Positions 10,057 to 18,724 of a DNA stretch of 64,000 bases are shown in pieces. Position 1 is the stretch's first letter. Each line of letters begins with the position of its first letter. This DNA is from Leisingera sp. SS27. Lineage in GTDB: Bacteria; Pseudomonadota; Alphaproteobacteria; Rhodobacterales; Rhodobacteraceae. The stretch covers positions 1 through 64,000 of the forward strand of contig NZ_JAQNCY010000006.1 in NCBI RefSeq assembly GCF_028368855.1, written 5' to 3'. The notes under the pieces were generated by a model. The model saw only the letters and a program-made list of their open reading frames with translations, made no database searches and had not been told where the DNA came from. The translations under genes and the position numbers were made by a program.

Positions 10057-11073
10057 ATGCTGAAAGCCACAACTGTACTGGCCGGCGCGCTGACCGCAGC
10101 CATTGCCACCACTGCTGCTGCCGAGGGCGAGCTGAATATCTACTCCTCGCGCCATTACGATACCGACGAGCAGCTTTATTCGGACTTCGAAAAGGCCACC
10201 GGCATCACCATCAACCGGATCGAAGGCAACGCCGACGAGCTCATCGCCCGGATGAACGCAGAGGGAGAAAACTCCCCAGCTGACATCCTGATCACCGTCG
10301 ACACTTCCCGCCTGACCCGCGCCAAGGAGGCCGGTGTTCTGCAAAGCATCGACAGCGACGTGCTGGAAGCCCGGGTTCCGGCCTACCTGCAGGATCAGGA
10401 TAACCAATGGTTCGGCTTCAGCCAGCGCGCACGCATCATCTTTTTTGACAAGGACGAGGTCGCCAACCCGCCGCAGACCTACCTGGATCTGGCCGATCCC
10501 GCCTACAAGGGCCAGGTTTGCATCCGCTCGTCCAAGAACACCTACAACCAGACCCTGCTGGCCTCGATCGTGACCCACCATGGCCCGGAAAAGGCACGTG
10601 AATGGGCCGAGGGCGTGGTTGCCAACATGGCCCGTGACCCGCAGGGCGGCGACACGGACCAGATGCGCGGCATCATTTCCGGCGAATGCGATATTGCCGT
10701 GGCCAACAGCTATTACTTCGCCCGTTCGATCCGTAAGGACGTCAAGGGCATCTCGGAGAACCGCGACCAGATCGGCTGGCTGTTCCCCTCCCAGAATACC
10801 GAAGGCGCGCATATGAACCTGTCGGGCGGCGGCGTGGCCGTGCATGCTCCGAACAAGGAGAACGCAATCAAGTTCCTGGAATATCTCTCCGGCGATTCCG
10901 CCCAGGCGTATTTCTCCGCCGGCAATGACGAATACCCGGCCGTGTCCGGCGTCGGCTTGGCCCCCTCGATTGCGGCGCTTGGCCACTTCAAGCCGGATGA
11001 CGTGAACCTGTCAGAGGTCGCCAAGAACCTGCCCGAGGCACAGAAGATCTTCAACGACGCCGGCTGGAAGTAA
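10057..11073 (+). CDS. Periplasmic Fe(III)-binding protein of an ABC transporter
   Basis: This is a 338-residue class of FbpA/FutA/Idi binding protein. The first 22 residues form a Sec signal ending TTAAA, and the mature protein begins EGELNIYSSR, typical of the family. The tyrosine-rich segment IAVANSYYFARS near the C-terminal half provides the usual iron-ligating tyrosine pair. It captures ferric iron in the periplasm for the permease encoded at 12226-13905, on the other strand. Two iron-box-like palindromes precede it and a terminator follows it, so it is probably transcribed alone under iron control. No ATPase subunit gene is nearby. Confidence 0.93.
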   Translation: MLKATTVLAGALTAAIATTAAAEGELNIYSSRHYDTDEQLYSDFEKATGITINRIEGNADELIARMNAEGENSPADILITVDTSRLTRAKEAGVLQSIDSDVLEARVPAYLQDQDNQWFGFSQRARIIFFDKDEVANPPQTYLDLADPAYKGQVCIRSSKNTYNQTLLASIVTHHGPEKAREWAEGVVANMARDPQGGDTDQMRGIISGECDIAVANSYYFARSIRKDVKGISENRDQIGWLFPSQNTEGAHMNLSGGGVAVHAPNKENAIKFLEYLSGDSAQAYFSAGNDEYPAVSGVGLAPSIAALGHFKPDDVNLSEVAKNLPEAQKIFNDAGWK

Positions 11074-11097
11074 CCTCCGGCGGATGACTGGCGGAAG

Positions 11098-11123
11098 GGC
11101 GCGGCAGCAGCCGCGCCTTTCTT
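11098..11123 (+). terminator. Terminator after the iron-binding protein gene
   Basis: The GGCGCGGC/GCCGCGCC stem with loop AGCA is followed by TTTCTT. Confidence 0.85.
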
Positions 11124-11250
11124 GCGTGGCCAGGATCCACAATGCCACGACATGAAGCACTGCGGCGCCAAGCAGCGCAACACATCACTTTTACTAGACC
11201 CGTCGGCATCAGCACCCTATAGCTCCCCGCAACTGAATGAAGGGGGACTC

Positions 11251-11295
11251 ATGCAGTCGCAGGCACACTGCGCCCAAGAGGCGTTACGGGCATGA
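11251..11295 (+). CDS. Short upstream ORF overlapping the COG0523 GTPase start (possible leader peptide)
   Basis: This 14-codon ORF (MQSQAHCAQEALRA) starts after GAAGGGGG, a good ribosome binding site. Its TGA overlaps the ATG of the next gene in an ATGA junction. The GTPase gene itself has only a weak site in front of its ATG, so translation may be coupled. The peptide contains one His and one Cys. Whether it is conserved is unknown. Confidence 0.4.
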   Translation: MQSQAHCAQEALRA

Positions 11296-12152
11296 ACAAG
11301 TTGCCGGTTACGATTGTCAGCGGATACCTGGGCGCGGGCAAGACCACTCTGATCAACCGCCTCCTGGCCGAAGATCACAGGTTGAAACTCGCCGTGATCG
11401 TCAACGACTTCGGCGCGGTCAACATTGATGACGCCCTGATCCGGGACGCCGATGGCGGCAAGATTGCCCTGACCAACGGCTGCATCTGCTGCACCATGGG
11501 GGATGACCTTTCCTTGGCGCTGCGCGAGGTTCTGAACAGGCCGGAGCGCCCGGATCATCTGGTGATCGAGGCAAGCGGCATCTCCGACCCGGTTGCTATC
11601 GCCAATTCGGTCCTAAACGAGTCCGGTCTCAGCTATGGCGGTATCGTCTCCCTGGTAGACGCTGAAAACGCCGCAACCCTGCTGAATGACCCGCTGGTGG
11701 CACCGCAGGCAGAACAGCAGATCCGCGCCGCAGACCTTGTGATTGCCACCAAATGCGATGACCTGAATGCAGAGCTCTCAGCACTTCTGGACAAGGCCGG
11801 CGCCCGCACCCCCACGGTTCTCAACGGCTCACCTGTGGCAGAAATTCTGTTTGACGTGGTGCCGCTGCCCAAGGGCCGCGCGGCGGCGGTTCATCCGGCC
11901 TATACCACCTGGCAGCACCGCAGCAGCACGGTTATGGACCGCCGCGCCCTTGGCGACAAACTGGCAGAACGCCCTGCCGGGCTTTACCGGATGAAGGGCT
12001 TCGTGCTGACCAGCGGCGGTGCCTATGAGCTGCATGTGGTGGGCCGCCACGTGGAGGCCAAACGCTGCGAGGCGGAGGAAACGCTCCTGGTCGGCCTTGG
12101 CCCGGCCAACCAGGTTTCCCGCGAAGAAATAGAGGCCTGGTGGGCGGCATAG
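11292..12152 (+). CDS. COG0523 (CobW/YjiA-like) metal-chaperone GTPase
   Basis: This 286-residue G3E-class GTPase has Walker A GYLGAGKTT at 11-19, the family metal-binding motif C64-I-C66-C67 (NGCICCT), VIEASGISDP as the Walker B region and TKCD as the base-recognition motif. The shortened CobW C-terminal domain follows. Members insert or traffic zinc, cobalt, iron or nickel; the metal cannot be told from sequence. The position between an iron-binding protein gene and an iron permease gene suggests a role in iron or zinc economy. Translation may be coupled to the short ORF upstream. No cobalamin gene is present, so I leave the symbol empty. Confidence 0.9.
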   Translation: MNKLPVTIVSGYLGAGKTTLINRLLAEDHRLKLAVIVNDFGAVNIDDALIRDADGGKIALTNGCICCTMGDDLSLALREVLNRPERPDHLVIEASGISDPVAIANSVLNESGLSYGGIVSLVDAENAATLLNDPLVAPQAEQQIRAADLVIATKCDDLNAELSALLDKAGARTPTVLNGSPVAEILFDVVPLPKGRAAAVHPAYTTWQHRSSTVMDRRALGDKLAERPAGLYRMKGFVLTSGGAYELHVVGRHVEAKRCEAEETLLVGLGPANQVSREEIEAWWAA

Positions 12153-12176
12153 GCCGCCCCATTCGCCGGAACCGCA

Positions 12177-12223
12177 CCAAGAAAATTCGAATTTTCTTGG
12201 TAAGAATTTTCCAAAATTCTTAC
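12177..12223. repeat. Two consecutive AT-rich perfect palindromes, likely bidirectional terminator
   Basis: CCAAGAAAATTC is followed at once by its reverse complement (12177-12200). The second palindrome shares one base: GTAAGAATTTT, CC, AAAATTCTTAC (12200-12223). They fill the gap between the convergent GTPase and permease genes, ending 3 bp before the permease stop. Confidence 0.65.
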
Positions 12224-12225
12224 GC

Positions 12226-13905
12226 CTAACGCCGCCGCCCCACCTGTCGGCAGATCAGGATCACCGGCAGCAGCCCCACCGCCATAATCACCAGAGACGG
12301 CACTGCGGCACCCTCCAGCCGTTCGTCCGCCGCCAGCCTGTGTGCCTGCACCGCAAGCGTGTCAAAATTGAAGGGCCGCATGATCAGCGTCGCAGGCAGC
12401 TCCTTCATTACATCGACAAAGACAATCAGCAGCGCTGTCAGAAGGCTGGGTGTCAGGATCGGCAGATGCACGCGGCGCAGCATCCCCATCGGCCCCTGCC
12501 CCAGCGACCTTGCCGCCGCATCCATGTTGGAATGCATCGTCGCCTGGCCGCCTTCATAGGCGCCAAGTGCCGCCGCCATGAACCGCACGCCATAAGCCGC
12601 GACCAGCAGCCAGATCGAACCGGTGACCAGCAGGCCGGTGCGGATGCCGAAGGCTTCGCGCATCCAGGCATCCAGCGCATTGTCAAAGGCGGCGAAAGGC
12701 ACGATCAGCCCCACCGCAATCACCCCGCCCGGCACCGCATACCCCAGCCGCGCGAAATAGGCCGCGGCAGCGGACACCCGGCCAGGGCGCAGCCGCTGGT
12801 AAAACCCGAGGCACACCGCTGCCGCCACCGTCAGTATGGCTGCTGCCGATGCCAAAGTGATCGAGTTGGTTGTGAAATCAATGTAGCGGCGGCTGAACAG
12901 GTTCTGTTCGGAGTCAAAGCTCATCGCAAACAGCACCGCCACCGGCAGCAGGAAGCCCAGCACCACCGGCACCGCGCAGAAAAAAACAGCCACCGCCGCC
13001 TTGATGCCGCCCAGTTCGGCCGGCGGCATCTGATTGTGGTGCTTGCCCGCATGGTGGTATTTCGCCCGCCCCCGCGTCGCCCGCTCCACCACTGCCAGCG
13101 TCAGCGCGAACCCCAGAAGGCACAAGGCCAGCTGTGCCGCGCCGCCGCGGTCGCCCAGCGAGAACCAGCTGGTGTAGATTCCGGTGGCAAAGGTCTGCAC
13201 CCCGAAGTAGCTGACCGTGCCAAAATCCGCGATGGTCTCCATCACCGCCAGCAAAACGCCCGAAGCAATCGCAGGCCGCGCCATTGGCAGGCTGACCAGC
13301 CAGAACGCCTGCCAGGAGTTCTTGCCCAGCGCCCGTGCCGCCAGGAAGGCGCCTGCGCTCTGTTGCATGAAGGCGGCCCGCGCCAGCAGATAGACATAGG
13401 GGTACAGCACCAGCACCAGCATCGCCGCCGCCCCGCCGGTGGAGCGGATTTCAGGGAACCAGTAATCCCGCGGCCCCCAGCCCGTCACCTCGCGCAAGGC
13501 AGATTGCACGATACCGGGGTGATCCAGGATGTGGGTATAGGCATAAGCCAGCACATAGGCCGGAAAGGCCAGCGGCAGCACCAGCGCCACCTCCAGCAGC
13601 CGCACACCGGGGAAGCGCGTCATCGTCACCAGCCAGGCCGCGCCGGTGCCTATCGAAAACGTGCCAAGCGCCACCAGCGCCACCAGAACCAGCGTGGTCA
13701 GCGAATAACCCGGCAGCACGGTTCCGGCCAGATGACTGATGGTACCGGTGCCGCCAACCGCGGCCGCCAATGCCACCGCCACCATCGGCAGCAGGCAGGA
13801 CAGCGCCACGGCCCAGGCCAGCACAGCAAAGACACCGCCACCGGTCTTGCCGCCGCGGCGGCGCCCGTGCGGCGCGTATTCTATGGGATCATTGGCAGCG
13901 GTCAT
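12226..13905 (-). CDS. Fused-type Fe(III) ABC transporter permease (FbpB-like)
   Basis: This 559-residue membrane protein has about 12 transmembrane segments and two binding-protein-dependent transport permease domains in one chain, as in FbpB/SfuB. Each half carries an EAA-like loop (around ARALGKNSWQAFWLVSLPMARPAI in the first half and DAAARSLGQGPMGMLRRVHLPIL in the second) that contacts the ATPase. The iron-box-like palindrome at 13951-13966, 46 bp upstream, matches the two copies before the binding-protein gene, which ties the two genes into one regulon although they face each other. The ATP-binding subunit is missing from this locus. Confidence 0.92.
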   Translation of the reverse strand: MTAANDPIEYAPHGRRRGGKTGGGVFAVLAWAVALSCLLPMVAVALAAAVGGTGTISHLAGTVLPGYSLTTLVLVALVALGTFSIGTGAAWLVTMTRFPGVRLLEVALVLPLAFPAYVLAYAYTHILDHPGIVQSALREVTGWGPRDYWFPEIRSTGGAAAMLVLVLYPYVYLLARAAFMQQSAGAFLAARALGKNSWQAFWLVSLPMARPAIASGVLLAVMETIADFGTVSYFGVQTFATGIYTSWFSLGDRGGAAQLALCLLGFALTLAVVERATRGRAKYHHAGKHHNQMPPAELGGIKAAVAVFFCAVPVVLGFLLPVAVLFAMSFDSEQNLFSRRYIDFTTNSITLASAAAILTVAAAVCLGFYQRLRPGRVSAAAAYFARLGYAVPGGVIAVGLIVPFAAFDNALDAWMREAFGIRTGLLVTGSIWLLVAAYGVRFMAAALGAYEGGQATMHSNMDAAARSLGQGPMGMLRRVHLPILTPSLLTALLIVFVDVMKELPATLIMRPFNFDTLAVQAHRLAADERLEGAAVPSLVIMAVGLLPVILICRQVGRRR

Positions 13906-13950
13906 TTGCGGCGGTCTTGGGTCCGGCAGAAGTCTCTCGGCACTCTATTT

Positions 13951-13966
13951 CGACTATTCCAGTCAG
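13951..13966. promoter_or_regulatory. Iron-box-like palindrome, copy 3 (iron permease promoter)
   Basis: CGACT, ATTCC and AGTCAG, followed by AAATT, repeat the arms, spacer size and flank of copy 1 about 4 kb away. It sits just upstream of the permease start, where a repressor would act. Confidence 0.6.
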
Positions 13967-14006
13967 AAATTCCAGCCGGAAAGCGCGGCCCTGCCCCTTG
14001 GCCCCT

Positions 14007-14041
14007 GAAAACAGAAAACGGGCGCCTGCATCCGGCGCCCG
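14007..14041 (-). terminator. Terminator of the Liv/ligase cluster
   Basis: The CGGGCGCC/GGCGCCCG stem (14019-14041) is followed on the minus strand by GTTTTCTGTTTT. It lies 24 bp after the last gene of the leftward cluster. Confidence 0.85.
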
Positions 14042-14064
14042 CATTTGCCTGCAAATGAGACGGC

Positions 14065-15282
14065 TCAATCGTAGGTCCGCTGATCCTCGATCACCAGCCC
14101 GTCCTTGGGCAGCGCATCCGGTGCCACCACCTCGACCTTGCCCTTGAGCTTCAGAACCTCGGCCACCGACCGGGCAAAGGCCGCCTCGTCACCGCCCTTG
14201 GCTTCGATCTGCACGGTCATCGCGTCCATCTCGCCATCGCGGCTGGCGATCACCCGCGCCTTGACGATCTCGTCGTGTTTTTCGACCAGCGCGGCCACCT
14301 GCTCGGGGCGCACGAACATGCCCTTGATCTTGGTGGTCTGGTCAGCGCGGCCCATCCAGCCCTTGATCCGCATATTGGTGCGGCCGCAGGGCGAGACACC
14401 CGGCATCACTGCCGACAGATCGCCGGTCGCAAAGCGGATCAGCGGGTAATCGGGATTGAACGTGGTCACGACAACCTCGCCCACCTCGCCAGGCGCCACC
14501 GGGTTGCCGGTGCCGGGGGTGACGATCTCGACGATGACATGCTCGTCAACGATCATCCCCTCCATCGCCGGGCTTTCATAGGCAATATTGCCCAGATCGG
14601 CAGTTGCGTAGCACTGCAGGCAGGAAATCCCGCGGTCGGCATACTCCTGACGCAAGCTGGGAAACAGCGCGCCGCCACCCACCGCGGCCTTGGAGAACAT
14701 CAGCTCCACGCCCATTGCATCCGCCTTGTCCAGGATCACCTTCAGGTAATCCGGTGTCCCGGCGTAAGCAGTGGCGCCCACATCATGCGCAGCTGTGACC
14801 TGCAGCTCTGTCTGGCCGGTTCCTGCCGGCAGCACCGCTGCGCCAACCGCCCGCGCCCCGTTTTCAAAGATCATGCCGGCGGGCGTCAGGTGATAGCCAA
14901 AGCAGTTCTGCACAACATCGCCTTGGCCGATGCCAGCAGCATTCAGGAACCGCCCCATACGCCACCAGTCGCCGTCCACGCCGCCCGGCTCGTAAATCGG
15001 ACCCGGGCTCTGGAAGATATGAGCAAAGCCGGTCGCGGGCTTCACGGTGAAGCCGCCAAAAGGCGGGTGCGCGGCCTGGGCGCGGCTCAGTTCGGATTTG
15101 CGCAGCACCGGCAATGAGGCCAGCGCCTCTGCCGAGGTCATCGCAGCCGGATCCACCCCGTCCAGCATCCCGGCATAGCCAGGCGCGGATTTGGCGCGGG
15201 CGATCTGCTCCGGCAGCGCCTTGGCCAGGCCAGCTGCGCGTTCGTCACTGCTGCGGGTCTCAAGCGTATCAAAAAAGCTCAT
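14065..15282 (-). CDS. Phenylacetate-CoA-ligase-like AMP-forming acyl-CoA ligase
   Basis: This 405-residue protein is of the PaaK type, shorter than FadD-type ligases. The C-terminal part shows the adenylate-forming hallmarks: RFATGDLS, KGWMGRADQTTKIKGMFV and the lid-domain region. The PaaK-like features YATADLG and VVTTFNPDYPLIRFATGD suggest a carboxylic or aromatic acid substrate activated to its CoA thioester. The frame is open 10 codons further upstream, but GGGGAGA lies before the ATG at 15282, just after the livF stop. It is the last gene of the Liv cluster, so its substrate is probably what the transporter imports. No paa ring-degradation genes are present. Confidence 0.85.
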   Translation of the reverse strand: MSFFDTLETRSSDERAAGLAKALPEQIARAKSAPGYAGMLDGVDPAAMTSAEALASLPVLRKSELSRAQAAHPPFGGFTVKPATGFAHIFQSPGPIYEPGGVDGDWWRMGRFLNAAGIGQGDVVQNCFGYHLTPAGMIFENGARAVGAAVLPAGTGQTELQVTAAHDVGATAYAGTPDYLKVILDKADAMGVELMFSKAAVGGGALFPSLRQEYADRGISCLQCYATADLGNIAYESPAMEGMIVDEHVIVEIVTPGTGNPVAPGEVGEVVVTTFNPDYPLIRFATGDLSAVMPGVSPCGRTNMRIKGWMGRADQTTKIKGMFVRPEQVAALVEKHDEIVKARVIASRDGEMDAMTVQIEAKGGDEAAFARSVAEVLKLKGKVEVVAPDALPKDGLVIEDQRTYD

Positions 15283-15299
15283 CACTTCGTCTCCCCGCA

Positions 15300-16151
15300 T
15301 CAGCTCAGCCACCTCTTGCGGCGGCGGTACGACCGCACGTCGCGGAAGCTCTTGCGCCCTTCGTCCGACATGCCGAGGTAGAATTCCTTCACGTCCGGGT
15401 TCTCGCGCAGCTCTGCCGCTGGACCGTCCATAACCACCCGGCCCGATTCCAGGATGTAGCCGTAATGGGCATAGCGCAGAGCAACGTTGGTGTTCTGCTC
15501 GGCCAGCAGGAAAGTCACGCCCTCTTGCTCGTTGATCGATTTCACGATCTCGAAAATCTGCTCCACCAGCTGCGGCGCCAGACCCATGGAAGGTTCATCC
15601 AGCAGGATCGTCTCCGGCCGCGACATCAGCGCGCGCCCCATCGCCACCATCTGCTGCTCGCCCCCAGAGGTATAGCCGGCCTGTGATTTGCGGCGTTCCT
15701 TCAAGCGCGGAAAATAATGATAGACCATCTCCAGGTCTTTCTGGATATCCGCCCCGCTGTCGCGGCGGGTATAGGCCCCGGTCAGCAGGTTCTCTTCCAC
15801 CGTCAGGTGCTCAAAGCAGTGGCGGCCCTCCATCACCTGAATGACGCCCTTTTTCACCAGCTCCGCCGGGTCCTGCTCATGCACATGTGCGCCGCGGTAC
15901 TTGATCGAACCCTTGGTGACCTCGCCGCGCTCCGAATGCAGCAGGTTCGATATCGCCTTCAGCGTCGTGGTCTTGCCAGCCCCGTTGCCGCCCAAAAGCG
16001 CGGTGATGCCGCCCTTGGGCACATTCAGGCTCACACCCTTCAGAACGAGGATCACATGATTGTAGATCACCTCGATATTGTTGACCTCCAGCAGGGTCTC
16101 GGCCTTCACATCGGAAGTATCGGCGGCGGTGTTCGCTGCATCCAGCATCAA
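15300..16151 (-). CDS. livF: Liv-type ABC transporter ATP-binding protein (LivF-like)
   Basis: This 283-residue ATPase of the branched-chain amino acid (HAAT) transporter class has Walker A GGNGAGKTT, signature TSGGEQQ and Walker B ILLDEPSMGL. An N-terminal extension of about 20 residues and a basic C-terminal tail are longer than in E. coli LivF (about 237 residues). With LivG it drives the LivH-LivM channel. The cluster context with two acyl-CoA ligases makes an organic acid a more likely substrate than leucine. The gene ends 17 bp before the ligase start. Confidence 0.92.
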   Translation of the reverse strand: MMLDAANTAADTSDVKAETLLEVNNIEVIYNHVILVLKGVSLNVPKGGITALLGGNGAGKTTTLKAISNLLHSERGEVTKGSIKYRGAHVHEQDPAELVKKGVIQVMEGRHCFEHLTVEENLLTGAYTRRDSGADIQKDLEMVYHYFPRLKERRKSQAGYTSGGEQQMVAMGRALMSRPETILLDEPSMGLAPQLVEQIFEIVKSINEQEGVTFLLAEQNTNVALRYAHYGYILESGRVVMDGPAAELRENPDVKEFYLGMSDEGRKSFRDVRSYRRRKRWLS

Positions 16152-16232
16152 AGCGTGTCCTCATACCTGTCCCGGTTCTTGTCCGGGACCCTGTTTGCGT
16201 GGCGCGGCGGCTCCCCGCCGCACCGGTTGCTT

Positions 16233-16256
16233 CCGGCCCCACCGTTGCGGGGCCGG
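16233..16256 (-). repeat. Strong hairpin between the binding-protein gene and livF
   Basis: CCGGCCCC and GGGGCCGG pair around an 8-nt loop, starting 11 bp after the binding-protein stop. No T tract follows, so it is probably an mRNA-stabilising stem or partial block rather than a full terminator; such stems often raise binding-protein levels relative to downstream genes. Confidence 0.6.
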
Positions 16257-16266
16257 TGAGAGCCCT

Positions 16267-17550
16267 TTACTTGCAGCCGGGCTCGATGTTGTTTTCAGAG
16301 GCGTAGGCCGCCGAGTCCTCTTCGATCAGCTTGCCGATCACTTCGGTATCGGACGGTTTGAAGTCCGAGATCAGCGACCAGGTCTTGCTCTCCGCATCCC
16401 ACTGGGTCACACCCACCAGGCCGGGGCCGCCGTGGTTTTCGCAGGAGACATTGAAGCTCGGGCCGAAGTTCGGCATCCCCAGCGCTTCCATCTTCGCCTC
16501 GTCGATCACCAGCGCTTCCATGCCGTCGCGCATCATCGCCGGGGTGATTTCCGCAGTGCCGTGGATTTCCTGCGCGGTCTTGGCAGCCTCTGCTGCCAGC
16601 ATCGCCGCGTACATGCCGCGGTTATACAGCACGTTGCCCACCTGATCGCCGGCACCTGCGGCCTTGCCCGCATCCACGACATACTTCTGGATGTCGTCAA
16701 ACACCGGGAAGTCGCGGCCCACGTTGTGGAAGGTCACAGCCTTGTAGCCGTCGGCCTTGTCACCTGCCGGCATCACGTCATGCTCGGCCCCGGACCACCA
16801 CACGCCGATGAAGTTCTCCATCGGGAAACGGATGTTGGCAGCTTCCTGGATTGCCACCTGGTTCATCACGCCCCAGCCCCACATCACCACATAATCGGGA
16901 CGGTCTCGGCGGATCTGCAGCCACTGCGATTTCTGCTCCTGGCCCGGGTGATCCACCGGCAGCGCAACCAGTTCGAAGCCATGCTTCTTGGACAGTTCTT
17001 CCAGGGTGCGGATCGGCTCCTTGCCATAGGCGGAGTTGTGATAGACCAGCGAAATCTTCTTGCCGCTGATGTCGCCGCCATTGGCTTCCAGCAGGTAGTT
17101 CACCACGCCCGAGGCGCCGTTCCAGTAGTTGGCCGGGTAGTTGAACACATGGCTGAACACTTCACCGTTGGCAGCCGAGGTCCGGCCATAGCCCATGGTG
17201 TGCAGCGGGATGTTGTCCGCGGTCACTTTGGGGATCAGCTGATAGGTGATGCCGGTGGACAGCGGCTGATAGATCAGCGCGCCCTGGCCCTTGGTCGACT
17301 CATAGCATTCCACACCCTTCTCGGTGTTATAGCCGGTCTCGCATTCCACCACCTTGGCCTTGACACCGCCGATGCCGCCGTCGCGCTCATTGAGCAGGGT
17401 GAAATAATCGTTGTAGCCGTCCGAGAACGGGATGCCGCCCGCTGCATAAGGCCCGGTCCGGTAGCTGAGATCCGGGAACACCAGGTCCGCCATTGCCGGG
17501 CCGGCTGCCATCGCGGCGCCCAGCGCCAGTGTGGTCAGTGTCTTTTTCAT
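16267..17550 (-). CDS. Liv-type ABC transporter periplasmic substrate-binding protein
   Basis: This 427-residue type I periplasmic binding protein of the LivK/HAAT family has a Sec signal peptide (residues 1-21, MKKTLTTLALGAAMAAGPAMA). Motifs such as PYAAGGIPFSDGYNDYF and VECETGYNTEKGVECYE are typical of a subgroup found beside acyl-CoA ligases. It binds the imported solute; the ligand cannot be read from the sequence. GGAGG precedes the ATG. The strong stem after its stop probably protects its mRNA. Confidence 0.9.
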   Translation of the reverse strand: MKKTLTTLALGAAMAAGPAMADLVFPDLSYRTGPYAAGGIPFSDGYNDYFTLLNERDGGIGGVKAKVVECETGYNTEKGVECYESTKGQGALIYQPLSTGITYQLIPKVTADNIPLHTMGYGRTSAANGEVFSHVFNYPANYWNGASGVVNYLLEANGGDISGKKISLVYHNSAYGKEPIRTLEELSKKHGFELVALPVDHPGQEQKSQWLQIRRDRPDYVVMWGWGVMNQVAIQEAANIRFPMENFIGVWWSGAEHDVMPAGDKADGYKAVTFHNVGRDFPVFDDIQKYVVDAGKAAGAGDQVGNVLYNRGMYAAMLAAEAAKTAQEIHGTAEITPAMMRDGMEALVIDEAKMEALGMPNFGPSFNVSCENHGGPGLVGVTQWDAESKTWSLISDFKPSDTEVIGKLIEEDSAAYASENNIEPGCK

Positions 17551-17644
17551 CGGCTTAAATCCTCCCTTTGGTCTTATCCGATGGTTTCCAAAAAACGGGG
17601 GTGGTCTTGCTTTTCTCCCCGCCAGTTCTTAGGCCGTGCCCGCA

Positions 17645-18721
17645 TCAGTGCGGGAAGGGCCACAGTCTCAGTTTCTCCTTGGCAACGCGCCACAGCTGCG
17701 CCATGCCGTGCGGTTCCGCGATCAGGAAGACGATGATCAGCGCCCCCACGATCACCAGCTGGAAATGCGCCACGATATCGGTGGGCCAGTTCAGAAGATC
17801 GACGCCAACCACCTTGAGGATCACCGGCAGCAGCACCAGGAAGGCCGCACCTGCAAAGGAGCCGAAGATCGACCCCAGCCCGCCCAGGATCACCATGAAC
17901 AGCACCAGGAACGATTTCTGGATGCCAAAGGCTTCGCCAACCTCGACCGCGCCCAGATAGACCGCAAAGAACAGCGCACCGGAGATGCCGATGAAGAAGC
18001 CGGAGACCGCAAAGGCCGTCAGTTTCGCCTTCAGCGGGTTCACCCCGATGATTTCGGCAGCGATGTCCATGTCGCGGATCGCCATCCAGGTCCGGCCCAC
18101 GGTGCCGCGGGTCAGGTTGCGGGCAATCAGCGCGCAGACGGCCAGGAAGATCAGGCAGAACAGATAGGTGGCCCAGGCCGGCGCATTGGGGCCGGTGATG
18201 ATGATGCCAAAGGTATCCCGCTCCGGCGCGTTGATCTGGCCCGAGGCGGAATAGTTGTAGAACCACGGCACCCGGTTGAACAGCCACACGAGGAAGAACT
18301 GCGCCGCCAGCGTCGCCACCGCCAGGTAGAACCCCTTGATACGCAAGGACGGCAAGCCGAACAGCACGCAGACTATCGCAGTGATGCCGCCCGCCAGGAT
18401 CACATGAATGAACATGCTGACCTCCGGGAAGGCGGTCATCAGCTTGTAGCAGGCATAGGCGCCCACGGCCATGAACCCGCCGGTGCCAAGGCTGACCTGC
18501 CCGCAATAGCCGACCAGGATGTTGAGCCCGATCGCCGCAATCGAATAGATCAGGAACGGCAGCAGGATCGCATTGGCCCAGTAATCATTGATCAGGAAGG
18601 GGATGAGGCCAAAGGCCACCGCCAGCACCACATAATACCGGTAGCGGTCGAACTTGATCGGAAACGTCTGGCTGTCATCGGCATAGGAGACTTTGAAATC
18701 CCCGGCTTCACGGTAGAACAT
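17645..18721 (-). CDS. livM: Liv-type ABC transporter permease (LivM-like)
   Basis: This 358-residue inner-membrane protein has about 8-10 hydrophobic segments and the family signature GLNILVGYCGQVSLGTGGFMAVGAY. The loop GRTWMAIRDMDIAAEIIGVNPLKAKL, which contacts the ATPase, is present. It forms the channel with LivH. GGGAGC lies inside the small ORF upstream, nine bases before the ATG. The gene ends 94 bp before the binding-protein gene. Confidence 0.93.
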   Translation of the reverse strand: MFYREAGDFKVSYADDSQTFPIKFDRYRYYVVLAVAFGLIPFLINDYWANAILLPFLIYSIAAIGLNILVGYCGQVSLGTGGFMAVGAYACYKLMTAFPEVSMFIHVILAGGITAIVCVLFGLPSLRIKGFYLAVATLAAQFFLVWLFNRVPWFYNYSASGQINAPERDTFGIIITGPNAPAWATYLFCLIFLAVCALIARNLTRGTVGRTWMAIRDMDIAAEIIGVNPLKAKLTAFAVSGFFIGISGALFFAVYLGAVEVGEAFGIQKSFLVLFMVILGGLGSIFGSFAGAAFLVLLPVILKVVGVDLLNWPTDIVAHFQLVIVGALIIVFLIAEPHGMAQLWRVAKEKLRLWPFPH

Positions 18722-18724
18722 GTC

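Noticed and set aside
11160-11291. Cobalamin riboswitch upstream of the CobW-like GTPase
   Set aside because: The B12-box and conserved core of the cobalamin riboswitch are not visible, and the leader is short.
12340-14058. Long plus-strand open frame (572 codons) opposite the iron permease gene
   Set aside because: It is antisense to a clear membrane permease, rich in His/Arg/Gln as expected of a shadow frame in GC-rich DNA, and has no family features.
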